A stretch of DNA of 64,000 bases from Barrientosiimonas humi. Lineage in GTDB: Bacteria > Actinomycetota > Actinomycetes > Actinomycetales > Dermatophilaceae. Of the stretch, positions 44,866 through 53,407 are shown in pieces; position 1 is the stretch's first letter; every line of letters starts with the position of its first letter. The notes under the pieces are model-generated. The model did no database searches. It was not told the DNA's origin and saw only the letters and a program-made list of their open reading frames with translations. Position numbers and translations under genes: made by a program. Location of the stretch: positions 1,891,375 to 1,955,374 of the forward strand of contig NZ_VFOK01000001.1 in NCBI RefSeq assembly GCF_006716095.1, given 5' to 3'.

Positions 44866-44880
44866 GGCAGGCTGACCTAA
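44862..44880. promoter_or_regulatory. IdeR/DmdR iron box upstream of desA
   Basis: TTAGGGCAGGCTGACCTAA matches the actinobacterial iron-box consensus (TTAGGTTAGGCTAACCTAA) at 16 of 19 positions. It lies 35 bp upstream of desA. Fe2+-loaded IdeR/DmdR would repress the operon. The box also lies 90 bp ahead of the divergent FolP2-like gene. Confidence 0.85.
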
Positions 44881-44969
44881 CCGTGGCACACCCCTCGCCG
44901 CGCGCCGACCGGCGGCCCCTGTGGTGCTGGTCACACCGACCACCGCGCTTCGGGTGGAAGGATGACCGG

Positions 44970-45920
44970 GTGCCTGCGCCGCCGAACCCGCCGCCCGTCG
45001 CCCTGCCGCGCCCCCCGGCGCTGCGGCTGCGCGAGCACAGCTTCGACGCCGCCTCCCCCGCCGTCATGGCGATCGTCAACCGCACCCGCGACTCGTTCTG
45101 GTCGGGCAACCGGCACGCCGACCTCGACTCCGCGCGCCGTGCGCTCGACGCCGCGGTCGAAGACGGAGCCGACATCGTCGACGTGGGCGGGGTGCGCGCC
45201 GGGCAGGAGGGCGAGCGGGTCGACCCGGACGAGGAGATCCGCCGCGTCGTGCCGTTCCTGCAGGACGCCCGGGAGCGCTATCCGCACCTGGTGCTGAGCC
45301 TCGACACCTGGCGCTCGGAGGTGGCCCGGGCCGCCGACGGCGTGGTCGACCTGGTCAACGACACCTGGGCCGGGCACGACCCCGATCTGGCCGGCGTGGC
45401 CGCGCAGCTCGGCGCGGGACTGGTCTGCTCGCACACCGGGGGCCTGCCGCCGCGCACCGACCCGGTCGACGTGCGATACCGCGACGACCTGGGTGACGAC
45501 GAGCGAGCCGTGGTGCGCGACGTGCTGGGCGGGTTGCGGGCGGGGGCCGACGCGGCGCTGGCCGCCGGCGTCCCCGCGGAGCGGATCCTGCTCGACCCCA
45601 CGCTCGACTTCGGCAAGACGACCCGCAACTCGCTGGTCGTGCTGCGGCACACCGCTGACGTCGCGTCGCTGGGATTCCCTGTGCTGCAAGCACTTTCGCG
45701 CAAGGACTTCATCGGCGAGACGCTCGACCTCGACGCCGACGACCGGCTCGAGGGCACGCTCGCGGCGACGGCCGTCGCCGCCTGGCTCGGGACGTACGTC
45801 TTCCGGGCGCACGACGTGCGCGCCACCAGGCGCGTGGTCGACATGGTCGCCTCGATCCGCGGCGACCGCCCGCCCGCGCTGGCCGTGCGCGGCGAACCTC
45901 CGGCCGAAGGAGTCTCGTGA
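44970..45920 (+). CDS. Dihydropteroate synthase-like protein (FolP2 type)
   Basis: A 316-aa pterin-binding-fold protein. MAIVNRTRDSFWSGNRHADLD replaces the usual VNVTPDSFSDGG of true DHPS. DGADIVDVGGVRAG, SLDTWRSEVARAA, VNDTWAGHDPDL, SHTGGLPPRT, DPTLDFGKTTRNSL and RKDFIGETL follow. NRT.DSF and GGV.AG features are those of mycobacterial FolP2, which has no demonstrated DHPS activity. GTG 44970; the GTGA overlap with the next gene indicates coupling. Confidence 0.87.
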   Translation: MPAPPNPPPVALPRPPALRLREHSFDAASPAVMAIVNRTRDSFWSGNRHADLDSARRALDAAVEDGADIVDVGGVRAGQEGERVDPDEEIRRVVPFLQDARERYPHLVLSLDTWRSEVARAADGVVDLVNDTWAGHDPDLAGVAAQLGAGLVCSHTGGLPPRTDPVDVRYRDDLGDDERAVVRDVLGGLRAGADAALAAGVPAERILLDPTLDFGKTTRNSLVVLRHTADVASLGFPVLQALSRKDFIGETLDLDADDRLEGTLAATAVAAWLGTYVFRAHDVRATRRVVDMVASIRGDRPPALAVRGEPPAEGVS

Positions 45921-46573
45921 CCACCACCTCCGACCTCGACCTGGCGAGCCTGCCGACGATCCGCAGCGCCGAGGAGCTCACCGCGCTGATCGGGGCGCCC
46001 GACGCCGCGGTGCGGGACAAGGCGCAGCCCGCACTGGTCGCGCAGGACCGCGAGTTCCTGGCCGCCTCTCCCCTGTGCTTCGTGGCCACCCGCGGACCCG
46101 ACGGCGGCGACGTGTCACCCAAGGGCGACCCGGCGGGGTTCACCCACGTGATCGACGACCGCACGATCGCCATCCCAGAGCGCGCGGGCAACAAGCGGAT
46201 AGACGGGTTCCACAACCTGCTGCACGACTCCCGCGTCGCGCTGATCTTCCTGGTGCCGGGCCAGGGCTACACGCTGCGCGTCAACGGGCGGGCGCGGCTG
46301 GTGACCGACGCGCCGTTCTTCGACGAGATGGTCGTGCGCGGGCACCGGCCGCTGCTGGCGATGGTGGTCGAGGTGGACGAGGTGTTCAACCACTGCCCGA
46401 AGGCGTTCATGCGGTCGGGGGCGTGGAAGCCGCAGACCTGGCAGCCGGAGTCGGTGATGCCGTACGCCGAGCTGGCGAAGGCGAAGTGGCGCGCGAGCGA
46501 CCCGCCCGAGGAGGTCGACGCGCACTACTCGCCCGAGGCGTACGAGCGCTCGCTCTACCCGAGCGGCGACTGA
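45917..46573 (+). CDS. PPOX-type FMN-binding flavoprotein (MSMEG_1061 family)
   Basis: A 218-aa split-barrel flavoprotein. SPLCFVATRGPDGGDVSPKGDPAGF and IDDRTIAIPERAGNKRIDGFHNLLHDSRVALIFLVPG are typical; the C-terminal part (HCPKAFMRSGAW) is the MSMEG_1061 subgroup marker. Probably an FMN- or F420-using oxidoreductase of unknown substrate. GTG 45917 overlaps the FolP2-like stop. Confidence 0.88.
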   Translation: MTTTSDLDLASLPTIRSAEELTALIGAPDAAVRDKAQPALVAQDREFLAASPLCFVATRGPDGGDVSPKGDPAGFTHVIDDRTIAIPERAGNKRIDGFHNLLHDSRVALIFLVPGQGYTLRVNGRARLVTDAPFFDEMVVRGHRPLLAMVVEVDEVFNHCPKAFMRSGAWKPQTWQPESVMPYAELAKAKWRASDPPEEVDAHYSPEAYERSLYPSGD

Positions 46574-46582
46574 CCGGGTCGG

Positions 46583-46972
46583 TCAGCGGCCGGCGCGCCA
46601 CGCGGCGCGCACCAGCGGCGCCTGCAGCGGCAGCCGGAGCAGGGTGCCGGTGCGCATGACCTCGCGCTGCGGCGTCCAGCCCCTGCGCTGCACCGCCCGC
46701 TGCGCGTCGAGCGCCATCTGCACGTTGGCGGGCAGCACGGTGAGCAGCAGCGCGGCCGAGGCGATGCCCGCGACGCGGCGTGTGCGGGGCGCGAGAAGCC
46801 CTGCGGCACAAGCGATCTCGGCAACGCCCGAGGCCAGCACGAGCTCGCGGTGGGCGGGCAGCACGCGCGGCACGATCGGCTCGAAGATCTGCGGGCGCAC
46901 GAGGTGCAGCACGCCGGACCCGGCGAACATCGCGGTCACGAGGCGGGCGGTGGGGGCGAGGGGTGCGGTCAC
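46583..46972 (-). CDS. DoxX-like small membrane protein
   Basis: A 129-aa protein with about four helices (VTAMFAGSGVLHLVRP; LVLASGVAEIACAAGLL; VAGIASAALLLTVLPANVQMAL). The pattern AGSGVLHLVRPQIFEPIVPR is the common start of DoxX-family proteins. GTG 46972 overlaps the GNAT stop (GTGA), so it is coupled with that gene. Function unknown. Confidence 0.8.
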   Translation of the reverse strand: MTAPLAPTARLVTAMFAGSGVLHLVRPQIFEPIVPRVLPAHRELVLASGVAEIACAAGLLAPRTRRVAGIASAALLLTVLPANVQMALDAQRAVQRRGWTPQREVMRTGTLLRLPLQAPLVRAAWRAGR

Positions 46973-47814
46973 AGGATCACTGTGGCAAAGGTCGCGACCT
47001 GCCGGAAGCCCGCCCCGTGATAGGCGCGCAGCGCCGGCTCGTTGTAGCCGTTGACGTACAGCGAGACGGTCGGCGCCAGGGTCTGCAGCACGTGCTCGAC
47101 CACGGCGTTCATGGCCGGGGTGGCCAGGCCCTGGCCGCGCCGGTCGGGGGCGACCCACACGCCCTGGATCTGGGCGACGCCCAGCGCCAGCGACCCGACG
47201 TCGGCCTTGAAGACGACCCGGCCGTCCTCGAGCAGCACGAACGTGTGCCCGGCGTCGATCAGCGACGCCACGAGCGCGCGGTAGTCGCGGTCGCTGCCGA
47301 CGTAGGGCGGGTAGCCGATCTCCTCGGTGAACATCGCGGTCGAGGCGGGCAGCACCAGGTCGAGCTCGTCGGGGCGGGCGAGGCGGACCCCCGGGTGGCG
47401 CTCCAGGCCGGCCTCGGACGGCAGCGTGCTGACGGCCAGCATCGGCTGGTCGGGACGGAACGAGCGGGGCTGGCCCCAGTGCCGCTGCAGCCGCGCCCAC
47501 AGGGGCAGCACCTGGTCGGCGAGGCCGAAGATCGACGACGAGCGCCGTCGCTGCCGGCGCAGCCGCCCGGCGAACAGGTCGAGCGCCACCTCGTCGCACT
47601 CGATGGGGACCACGTTGGCCGAGGTCCAGCACAGCGAGCGCAGCCCGCCGTCGTCGTCGTCGATGCCGACGGCCGACCCGGGCGACATGAGGCCCCCCTC
47701 GCGCACCCGCGCGGCGACGAAGACGCTGCTGGCGGGGTCGTGCCCGCACAGCCGCATCACCTCGTCGTGGTCACGCGTCCCCAGGGGGCGGGTCGCGCCG
47801 AACGTCCGCAGCAC
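46969..47814 (-). CDS. GNAT family N-acetyltransferase (Rv2867c-like)
   Basis: A 281-aa protein. The N-terminal half is a degenerate domain and the C-terminal half a GNAT fold with IQGVWVAPDRRGQGLATPAMNAVVEHVL (acetyl-CoA pyrophosphate loop RRGQGLA) and YNEPALRAYHGAGF. It lies directly downstream of ispG, as Rv2867c does in Mycobacterium, which supports orthology. GTG 47814 is selected since the upstream codons would run into the ispG spacer. Substrate unknown. Confidence 0.87.
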   Translation of the reverse strand: MLRTFGATRPLGTRDHDEVMRLCGHDPASSVFVAARVREGGLMSPGSAVGIDDDDGGLRSLCWTSANVVPIECDEVALDLFAGRLRRQRRRSSSIFGLADQVLPLWARLQRHWGQPRSFRPDQPMLAVSTLPSEAGLERHPGVRLARPDELDLVLPASTAMFTEEIGYPPYVGSDRDYRALVASLIDAGHTFVLLEDGRVVFKADVGSLALGVAQIQGVWVAPDRRGQGLATPAMNAVVEHVLQTLAPTVSLYVNGYNEPALRAYHGAGFRQVATFATVIL

Positions 47815-47897
47815 CCCACCAGCCTGCCAAGTCCGGCGAGCTGCGGTGCGGAAATCGACGAGCGGGGCGGGTCGTGGCACGTGCGGGCCGGAGGGCC

Positions 47898-49058
47898 TCA
47901 GCCGACCGTGACCTGCGGGGCGCCGGCGGGCTCGCCGTCGACGGGCTCGCCCATCTCCTCGGCGATCCGCATGGCCTCCTCGATCAGGGTCTCGACGATC
48001 TGCGACTCGGGCACGGTCTTGATGACCTCGCCCTTGACGAAGATCTGTCCCTTGCCGTTGCCGGAGGCGACGCCGAGGTCGGCCTCGCGGGCCTCGCCCG
48101 GGCCGTTGACGACGCAGCCCATGACGGCCACCCGCAGCGGGACCTCCATGCCCTCGAGCCCGGCGGTGACCTCGTCGGCCAGCGTGTAGACGTCGACCTG
48201 GGCGCGGCCGCAGGAGGGGCAGGAGACGATCTCGAGCTTGCGCGGGCGCAGGTTGAGGCTCTGCAGGATCTGGTTGCCGACCTTGACCTCCTCGACCGGC
48301 GGCGCCGACAGCGAGACGCGGATCGTGTCACCGATGCCCTTGCTCAGCAGCGCGCCGAACGCGGTGGCCGACTTGATCGTGCCCTGGAACGCCGGGCCGG
48401 CCTCGGTGACCCCGAGGTGCAGCGGCCAGTCGCCGCGCTCGGCGAGCAGCTCGTACGCCCGCACCATCACCACCGGGTCGTTGTGCTTGACCGAGATCTT
48501 GAAGTCGTGGAAGTCGTGCTCCTCGAACAGCGACGCCTCCCACACGGCCGACTCGACGAGCGCCTCGGCGGTGGGCTTGCCGTACTTCTCCAGCAGCCGC
48601 TTGTCGAGCGACCCGGCGTTGACGCCGATGCGGATCGAGACGTTCGCAGCCTTCGCGCGGCGGGCGATCTCGGCGACCTGGTCGTCGAACTTGCGGATGT
48701 TGCCGGGGTTGACGCGCACGGCGGCGCAGCCGGCGTCGATGGCCGCGTAGACGTACTTCGGCTGGAAGTGGATGTCGGCGATCACCGGGATCTGCGACTT
48801 CTGCGCGATCGCGGGCAGCGCGTCGGCGTCGTCCTGGCTCGGGCAGGCCACGCGCACGATGTCGCAGCCGGAGGCCGTCAGCTCGGCGATCTGCTGCAGC
48901 GTCGCGTTGATGTCGGTGGTCGGGGTGGTGGTCATCGACTGCACCGAGATGGGGGCGTCGCCGCCCACCTCGACCTTGCCGACCTTGATCTTGCGGCTCT
49001 TGCGGCGGGGGGCCAGCACGGGCGGCGGCGCAGACGGCATACCGAGGGACACGCTCAT
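47898..49058 (-). CDS. ispG: 4-hydroxy-3-methylbut-2-enyl diphosphate synthase
   Basis: A 386-aa 4Fe-4S enzyme of the MEP isoprenoid pathway converting MEcPP to [60 protein letters not shown] and C-terminal [16 protein letters not shown] and [17 protein letters not shown] supply the cluster cysteines and Glu. ATG 49058. Normally follows dxr and rseP; here an SseB-like gene on the other strand and a repeat stand between. Confidence 0.96.
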   Translation of the reverse strand: MSVSLGMPSAPPPVLAPRRKSRKIKVGKVEVGGDAPISVQSMTTTPTTDINATLQQIAELTASGCDIVRVACPSQDDADALPAIAQKSQIPVIADIHFQPKYVYAAIDAGCAAVRVNPGNIRKFDDQVAEIARRAKAANVSIRIGVNAGSLDKRLLEKYGKPTAEALVESAVWEASLFEEHDFHDFKISVKHNDPVVMVRAYELLAERGDWPLHLGVTEAGPAFQGTIKSATAFGALLSKGIGDTIRVSLSAPPVEEVKVGNQILQSLNLRPRKLEIVSCPSCGRAQVDVYTLADEVTAGLEGMEVPLRVAVMGCVVNGPGEAREADLGVASGNGKGQIFVKGEVIKTVPESQIVETLIEEAMRIAEEMGEPVDGEPAGAPQVTVG

Positions 49059-49122
49059 GCCTTCGAGTATCGCTCACGCCTCGTTTTGCGGAGCACCGTG
49101 GGCACCCGTCACCCTGGGAGGG

Positions 49123-49878
49123 ATGCCCGCACCCGAGCCGCCGCCGCTGAACGACCTGGAGCACCTCCTCGTCGCGTCGGCGTCGACCCCGCACGACCAC
49201 GCCCTCGGGCAGCGGTTCGCGCAGGCCGTGCTGCGCACGTCGATGGGCGTCGCGGGCACCCTGCACCCGGGCCACGAGTTCACGCCGTTCCTGGTCGGCA
49301 CCACCGCCCGGCACCACGTCGTGGCGTTCACCCACCCGGTCCGGTTCCAGCGGTTCGCCGAGGCCGTGCGCCTCGACCCGCAGATCCAGACCCAGCCGCT
49401 CACCGGCCACGACGCGTTCGAGCGGCTGGTCCCGAGCGGCATCCCGCTGCTGATCAACCCGCAGAGCTCGACCGGCCGGGAGCTGTCCGTGCCGCAGATG
49501 GTCGACCTGCTGCGCGGCGGCATCGGGGCGCCCGTCGCGCAGACCAACCCGACCGCCGTCGCCGAGACCGCGCCGGTGGCGACGTCGCGATGGGTGGGGC
49601 CGCCGGCGTACGTCGTCCCGGGGCTGTACGAGCGGCTCGCCCACTACTTCGACTGGCTCGGCCAGGTCGACGAGGCCGTGCTGCTGTGGTCCCGCGAGGC
49701 CGACGGGCGCGAGGGCTACCTGCTGCGCGTGCGCACCCAGCTGCCGCCGCCGCGGGTGCTGAACGACCTCGGCCGGGCCCTCGGCGACCTGCAGGGCCGC
49801 CGCCTGGACGCCCGCGTCTACGGCTGGGCAGAACCGCCCTGGACCGACGGCGTCGCGCCGTTCTACCGCCGCCGCTAG
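49123..49878 (+). CDS. SseB-like domain protein
   Basis: A 251-aa protein similar to the enhanced serine sensitivity family: GTLHPGHEFTPFLVGTTARHHVVAFTHPVRFQRFAEA and GHDAFERLVPSGIPLLINPQSSTGRELSVPQM in the N-terminal SseB part, and VYGWAEPPWTDGVAPFYRRR at the C-terminal end. ATG 49123 near GGGAGG. It sits alone on the plus strand between ispG and rseP. Function unknown. Confidence 0.75.
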   Translation: MPAPEPPPLNDLEHLLVASASTPHDHALGQRFAQAVLRTSMGVAGTLHPGHEFTPFLVGTTARHHVVAFTHPVRFQRFAEAVRLDPQIQTQPLTGHDAFERLVPSGIPLLINPQSSTGRELSVPQMVDLLRGGIGAPVAQTNPTAVAETAPVATSRWVGPPAYVVPGLYERLAHYFDWLGQVDEAVLLWSREADGREGYLLRVRTQLPPPRVLNDLGRALGDLQGRRLDARVYGWAEPPWTDGVAPFYRRR

Positions 49879-49920
49879 TTCTACGGAGGCCCCGCCGGAA
49901 CGGTGGGCAGCGCGGACGTG

Positions 49921-50060
49921 GACGCAGGCTCGGCGACGACCCGGGACCATCGAGCTTGCGAGATGGAACCGGCGAGGAGCCGAGCCAAAGGACGCAGGCT
50001 CGGCGACGACCCGGGACCATCGAGCCTGCGAGATGGAACCGGCGAGGAGCCGAGCCAAAG
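49921..50060. repeat. 70-bp tandem repeat, two copies, palindromic
   Basis: Units 49921-49990 and 49991-50060 are identical except at one base (49956 T, 50026 C). Each unit can fold: GGCTCGGC pairs with GCCGAGCC at its ends, and CCATC pairs with GATGG at its centre. It lies between convergent genes (SseB-like and rseP), so it may terminate both. 70 is not a multiple of three, so it is not coding. Confidence 0.88.
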
Positions 50061-50063
50061 AAG

Positions 50064-51398
50064 TCAGTTCAACCGGATGGGGTTGACGATGTCGGCGTAG
50101 ATCAGCAGCCCCGCCATCACGATCAGCACGATCGAGACGCCGTAGGCGAGGGGCAGAGCCTTGGTGACGTCGGCGTACACCGGGCCCTTGACGCCGCGCG
50201 CCCGGGCGATCGGGCGCTTGATGCCCTCCCACAGCGCACCGGCGATGTGGCCGCCGTCCAGCGGCAGCAGGGGCAGCATGTTGAACACGAACAGCGCCAG
50301 GTTCAGCGACGCGAGCAGGGTCAGCAGCATCACCACCACGCTGCCGGTCGAGTCGGCGGCGCTGGCGACGTCACCCGCGACCCGACCGACCCCGACGACC
50401 GAGACAGGGCCGTTGAGGTCGCGCTGACCGTCGCCGAACGCCGCGTAGTAGACACCGACCATCTTCTGCGGGATGCGCAGGAAGACCGCGGCCGTCTGCT
50501 TGACGCCCTCACCGACGATCGCCGGGGCCTGCGTGAGGGGTCGCCTCTCAGTGACCTTCGACCCGACCTGGATGCTGACACCGATCATCCCGACCTGCTC
50601 CATGACCGGCTGGCCAGTCATGGTCAGGACCCGAACGCCTCGCTCGTCGCGCTTGGGCATCTCGCGCGGCTCGGGCGTGACCGTCAGCTCGACGTTCTTG
50701 CCCTCCCGCGCGACCACGACGGGGGTCGCACGCCCGGCGTTGTCGTTGATCAGCGACGTCGCTTCCAGAGTCGTCCGGACCGGCTCCCCCGCCACGGACA
50801 CGAAGACGTCACCGGGCTTGAGGCCGGCCTTCCAGGCGGGCGACTGGTTGTCGGGGTCGCACACGGGCGGCTTCTCACCCTGGGCGACCGTGACGGGCAG
50901 GCACTCGTTGACCCCCGCGACGCGGGCGCTGGTCTGCTGCGGCAGGCCGATCACGCAGGCCACGCCGACGAGCAGCACCGTGGCGATGAGCAGGTTCATC
51001 AGCGGCCCGCCCATCATGATGACGACCTTCTTCCAGACCGGGAGCTTGTAGAACACGCGGTTCTCGTCGCCCTCGCGGATTTCGTCGAAGGAGTCCTCGC
51101 GGGCTCGGTCGGTGAGCTGGCTCATCCGCCCCGTGGAGGAGGTGCGCAGCCGGCCGCCGTCGTCCTGGCGGGGCGGCAGCATGCCGATCATCCGGATGTA
51201 GCCGCCGAGCGGGATGGCCTTGAAGCCGTACTCGGTCTCGCCCCTGCGCCGCGACCAGATGGTCGGGCCGAAGCCGATCATGTACTGGGTGGTGCGCACG
51301 CCGAACTTCTTCGCGGGCACCAGGTGCCCGAGCTCGTGCAGGGCGATCGAGGCCGCGACACCGAGCGCCATGAGCAGCACGCCGAGCAGATACATCAC
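50064..51398 (-). CDS. rseP: Site-2 protease RseP/Rip1 (M50 family)
   Basis: A 444-aa intramembrane metalloprotease. HELGH (residues 21-25) in the first helix binds zinc, a PDZ domain (about 165-260; AWKAGLKPGDVFVSVAGEPV) follows, and the last membrane part has FNMLPLLPLDGGHIAGALW with the third zinc ligand Asp. It cleaves anti-sigma factors and divisome proteins. GTG 51398 or ATG 51395 start. It follows dxr with 42 bp between, as in Mycobacterium. Confidence 0.95.
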   Translation of the reverse strand: MMYLLGVLLMALGVAASIALHELGHLVPAKKFGVRTTQYMIGFGPTIWSRRRGETEYGFKAIPLGGYIRMIGMLPPRQDDGGRLRTSSTGRMSQLTDRAREDSFDEIREGDENRVFYKLPVWKKVVIMMGGPLMNLLIATVLLVGVACVIGLPQQTSARVAGVNECLPVTVAQGEKPPVCDPDNQSPAWKAGLKPGDVFVSVAGEPVRTTLEATSLINDNAGRATPVVVAREGKNVELTVTPEPREMPKRDERGVRVLTMTGQPVMEQVGMIGVSIQVGSKVTERRPLTQAPAIVGEGVKQTAAVFLRIPQKMVGVYYAAFGDGQRDLNGPVSVVGVGRVAGDVASAADSTGSVVVMLLTLLASLNLALFVFNMLPLLPLDGGHIAGALWEGIKRPIARARGVKGPVYADVTKALPLAYGVSIVLIVMAGLLIYADIVNPIRLN

Positions 51399-51440
51399 GT
51401 CGTCTACGGTCTCATGGCTCCCCGTGGACGACGTACGCCG

Positions 51441-52652
51441 TCACGGGCGCAGCATCGACCGCGCCTGCTCGCGGGCCCAGTCCTCGGCGGCCAGCACCTG
51501 CTCCACCGACAGCTCGCCCGGGTCGGGCTCGTGCCGGTCGACGACCGCGTGGACCACGTCGACGATGTCGACGAACCCGATTCGCCCGTCGTGGAATGCC
51601 TCGACGCACTCCTCGTTGGCCGCGTTGTAGACGGCCGGGAAGGTCGAGCCGGCGGCGCCGACCTGGCGAGCCAGGCGTACGGCCGGGAACGCCTCGTCGT
51701 CGAGCGGCTCGAACCGCCAGTCGGCGGCCCGGGTCCAGTCGATCGGGGTCTCGGCGTCGGCCACCCGGTCGGGCCAGCCCATCCCGAGCGCGATCGGCAC
51801 GAGCATCGTGGGCAGCCCGAGCTGGGCGACGACGGCGCCGTCGACGAACTCGACCATCGAGTGGATGAGCTGCTGGGGGTGCACGACGACCTCGATCTGC
51901 TCGAACGGCACGTCGAACAGCAGGTGCGCCTCGATGACCTCGAGCCCCTTGTTGACCAGGGTCGCGGAGTTGGTCGTGATGACCTTGCCCATCGCGAAGT
52001 TGGGGTGCGCCAGCGCCTGGTCGGGGGTCACGTCGGCCAGCTGCTCGCGGGTGCGGCCACGGAACGGGCCGCCGCTGGCGGTCACCACGAGCCGGCGCAC
52101 CTCGCGCGCGGACCCGGCGCGCAGGCTCTGGGCGATCGCGCTGTGCTCGGAGTCGACCGGCACGATCTGGCCGGGGGCGGCCAGGCGCTTCACGACCGGG
52201 CCGCCCACGATCAGCGACTCCTTGTTGGCCAGCGCCAGGGTCGAGCCGGACTCCAGGGCGGCGATCGTCGGGCGCAGGCCGATCGAGCCGGTGATCCCGT
52301 TGAGCACGACGTCGGCGCCGGAGGCGGCGACCTGGCTCGCGGCGTCGGGACCCACCAGCACCTCGGGCCGGGGACCGCCGCCCGCGAGCGCGGCGATGCG
52401 CTCGGTCAGCTCGGCGCGGTCGCCCTGGGCGACGCCGACGAGCGAGGCGCCGGTCGCGACGGCCTGCTCGGCGACCAGCCCGAGGTCGCGCCCACCCGCC
52501 GCGATCGCGGTGATCTCGAACCGGTCGGGGTTGGCCCGGGCGATCTGGATGGCCTGGGTGCCGATCGACCCGGTCGACCCCAGCAGCGCGACCGAGCGTC
52601 GCGCCGGCGCGGGATGGTCGTACGTCGGACTCGCCAGGCTCTGCTCGCTCAC
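51441..52652 (-). CDS. dxr: 1-deoxy-D-xylulose 5-phosphate reductoisomerase
   Basis: A 403-aa NADPH-dependent enzyme, the second step of the MEP pathway. LLGSTGSIGTQAIQIAR (residues 23-39) binds NADPH; ANKESLIVGG, PVDSEHSAIAQSL, VTASGGPF and HPQQLIHSMVEF are all present, so substrate and metal binding are intact. GTG 52652 overlaps the stop of the upstream 252-aa gene, which couples it to the T7SS-like module. Confidence 0.96.
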   Translation of the reverse strand: MSEQSLASPTYDHPAPARRSVALLGSTGSIGTQAIQIARANPDRFEITAIAAGGRDLGLVAEQAVATGASLVGVAQGDRAELTERIAALAGGGPRPEVLVGPDAASQVAASGADVVLNGITGSIGLRPTIAALESGSTLALANKESLIVGGPVVKRLAAPGQIVPVDSEHSAIAQSLRAGSAREVRRLVVTASGGPFRGRTREQLADVTPDQALAHPNFAMGKVITTNSATLVNKGLEVIEAHLLFDVPFEQIEVVVHPQQLIHSMVEFVDGAVVAQLGLPTMLVPIALGMGWPDRVADAETPIDWTRAADWRFEPLDDEAFPAVRLARQVGAAGSTFPAVYNAANEECVEAFHDGRIGFVDIVDVVHAVVDRHEPDPGELSVEQVLAAEDWAREQARSMLRP

Positions 52653-53407
52653 CCCGGCATCGTGCCAGCCGCGAGCAGCGCGACGACCCGCTCCCCCACC
52701 CCCGCGACCGGCAGGGACTCGAGCTCGGTCGGCCCGGTGGCGCCGACGACCGCGGCGGCGGCGCAGCTGCCCCGGTCGCCGAGGAGCACGGCGAGCAGCT
52801 CGGGGTCGCTGGTGCCGGGTGCGTGCCAGACGGCGGCATCGACCTGCAGCAGCGGGGTGCCGAGCAGCGTCGCGAGCGTGGTGTCGGCCCCGGCCGCGAC
52901 CGCGGGCAGGTCGGCCTCGACGGGCGGGCCGGTGCCGTCGGCGGCGCCCACGTCGGGCAGCCGGTCCTGCAGCGCGGCCGCGAGGCCGTCGAGGTCGAGC
53001 GCCCAGAACTCGTGCAGCCCCTCGACGACGACGTCCTCGAGCAGCACGAAGTCGTCGACGATGTAGGCGTAGTGGTCGCTGGCCCACGGCTCGGGCCGCC
53101 CGGGGCCCGGCGGGCGCAGCACCTGGACGAGCAGCACCTGCCGGGCGCCCGAGCGCACGTCGAGTAGGTCGGCGAGGTGCTGCGGGACCTCGACCGAGCG
53201 GCCGTCGTCGGCGAGGTCGAGCCCGCGCGAGCGCAGCCCGCGCAGCGCCGCGCGCAGGGACTGGGTCTGCTCGGTCTCGTCGAGCCGGTCGTGGTGCGGC
53301 AGCTGCACGAGCGGGTGGGTGCCGCCGAGCAGCACCAGCTCCTCGTCGGTCAACCGGGTCAGGTGCACCGGCTGCCGCAGCAGCGCGGGCGCCTCCTGGG
53401 CGGTCAT
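52649..53407 (-). CDS. Unrecognised 252-aa protein of the T7SS-like module
   Basis: I cannot assign a family. The protein is soluble, acidic and Leu-rich, without signal peptide or membrane helix. Noticeable parts are DEELVLLGGTHPLVQLPHHDRL, SDHYAYIVDDFVLLEDVVVEGLHEFWALD and an Ala/Val/Gly C-terminal half. The size and the place behind a WXG100 gene and a WXG-like secreted protein suggest an EspG-type chaperone or an immunity protein; this is inference only. It overlaps both neighbours by four bases (ATGA at 53404, GTGA at 52649). Confidence 0.7.
   Translation of the reverse strand: MTAQEAPALLRQPVHLTRLTDEELVLLGGTHPLVQLPHHDRLDETEQTQSLRAALRGLRSRGLDLADDGRSVEVPQHLADLLDVRSGARQVLLVQVLRPPGPGRPEPWASDHYAYIVDDFVLLEDVVVEGLHEFWALDLDGLAAALQDRLPDVGAADGTGPPVEADLPAVAAGADTTLATLLGTPLLQVDAAVWHAPGTSDPELLAVLLGDRGSCAAAAVVGATGPTELESLPVAGVGERVVALLAAGTMPG

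Noticed and set aside
49921-50060. 70-bp repeats as an attachment site or IS end
   Set aside because: No integrase, transposase or target duplication is visible near them.
47874-53066. A 1730-codon open frame on the plus strand
   Set aside because: It runs antisense to ispG, rseP and dxr, has no recognisable domain, and its composition is the mirror of GC-rich coding DNA. It also crosses the 70-bp tandem repeat.
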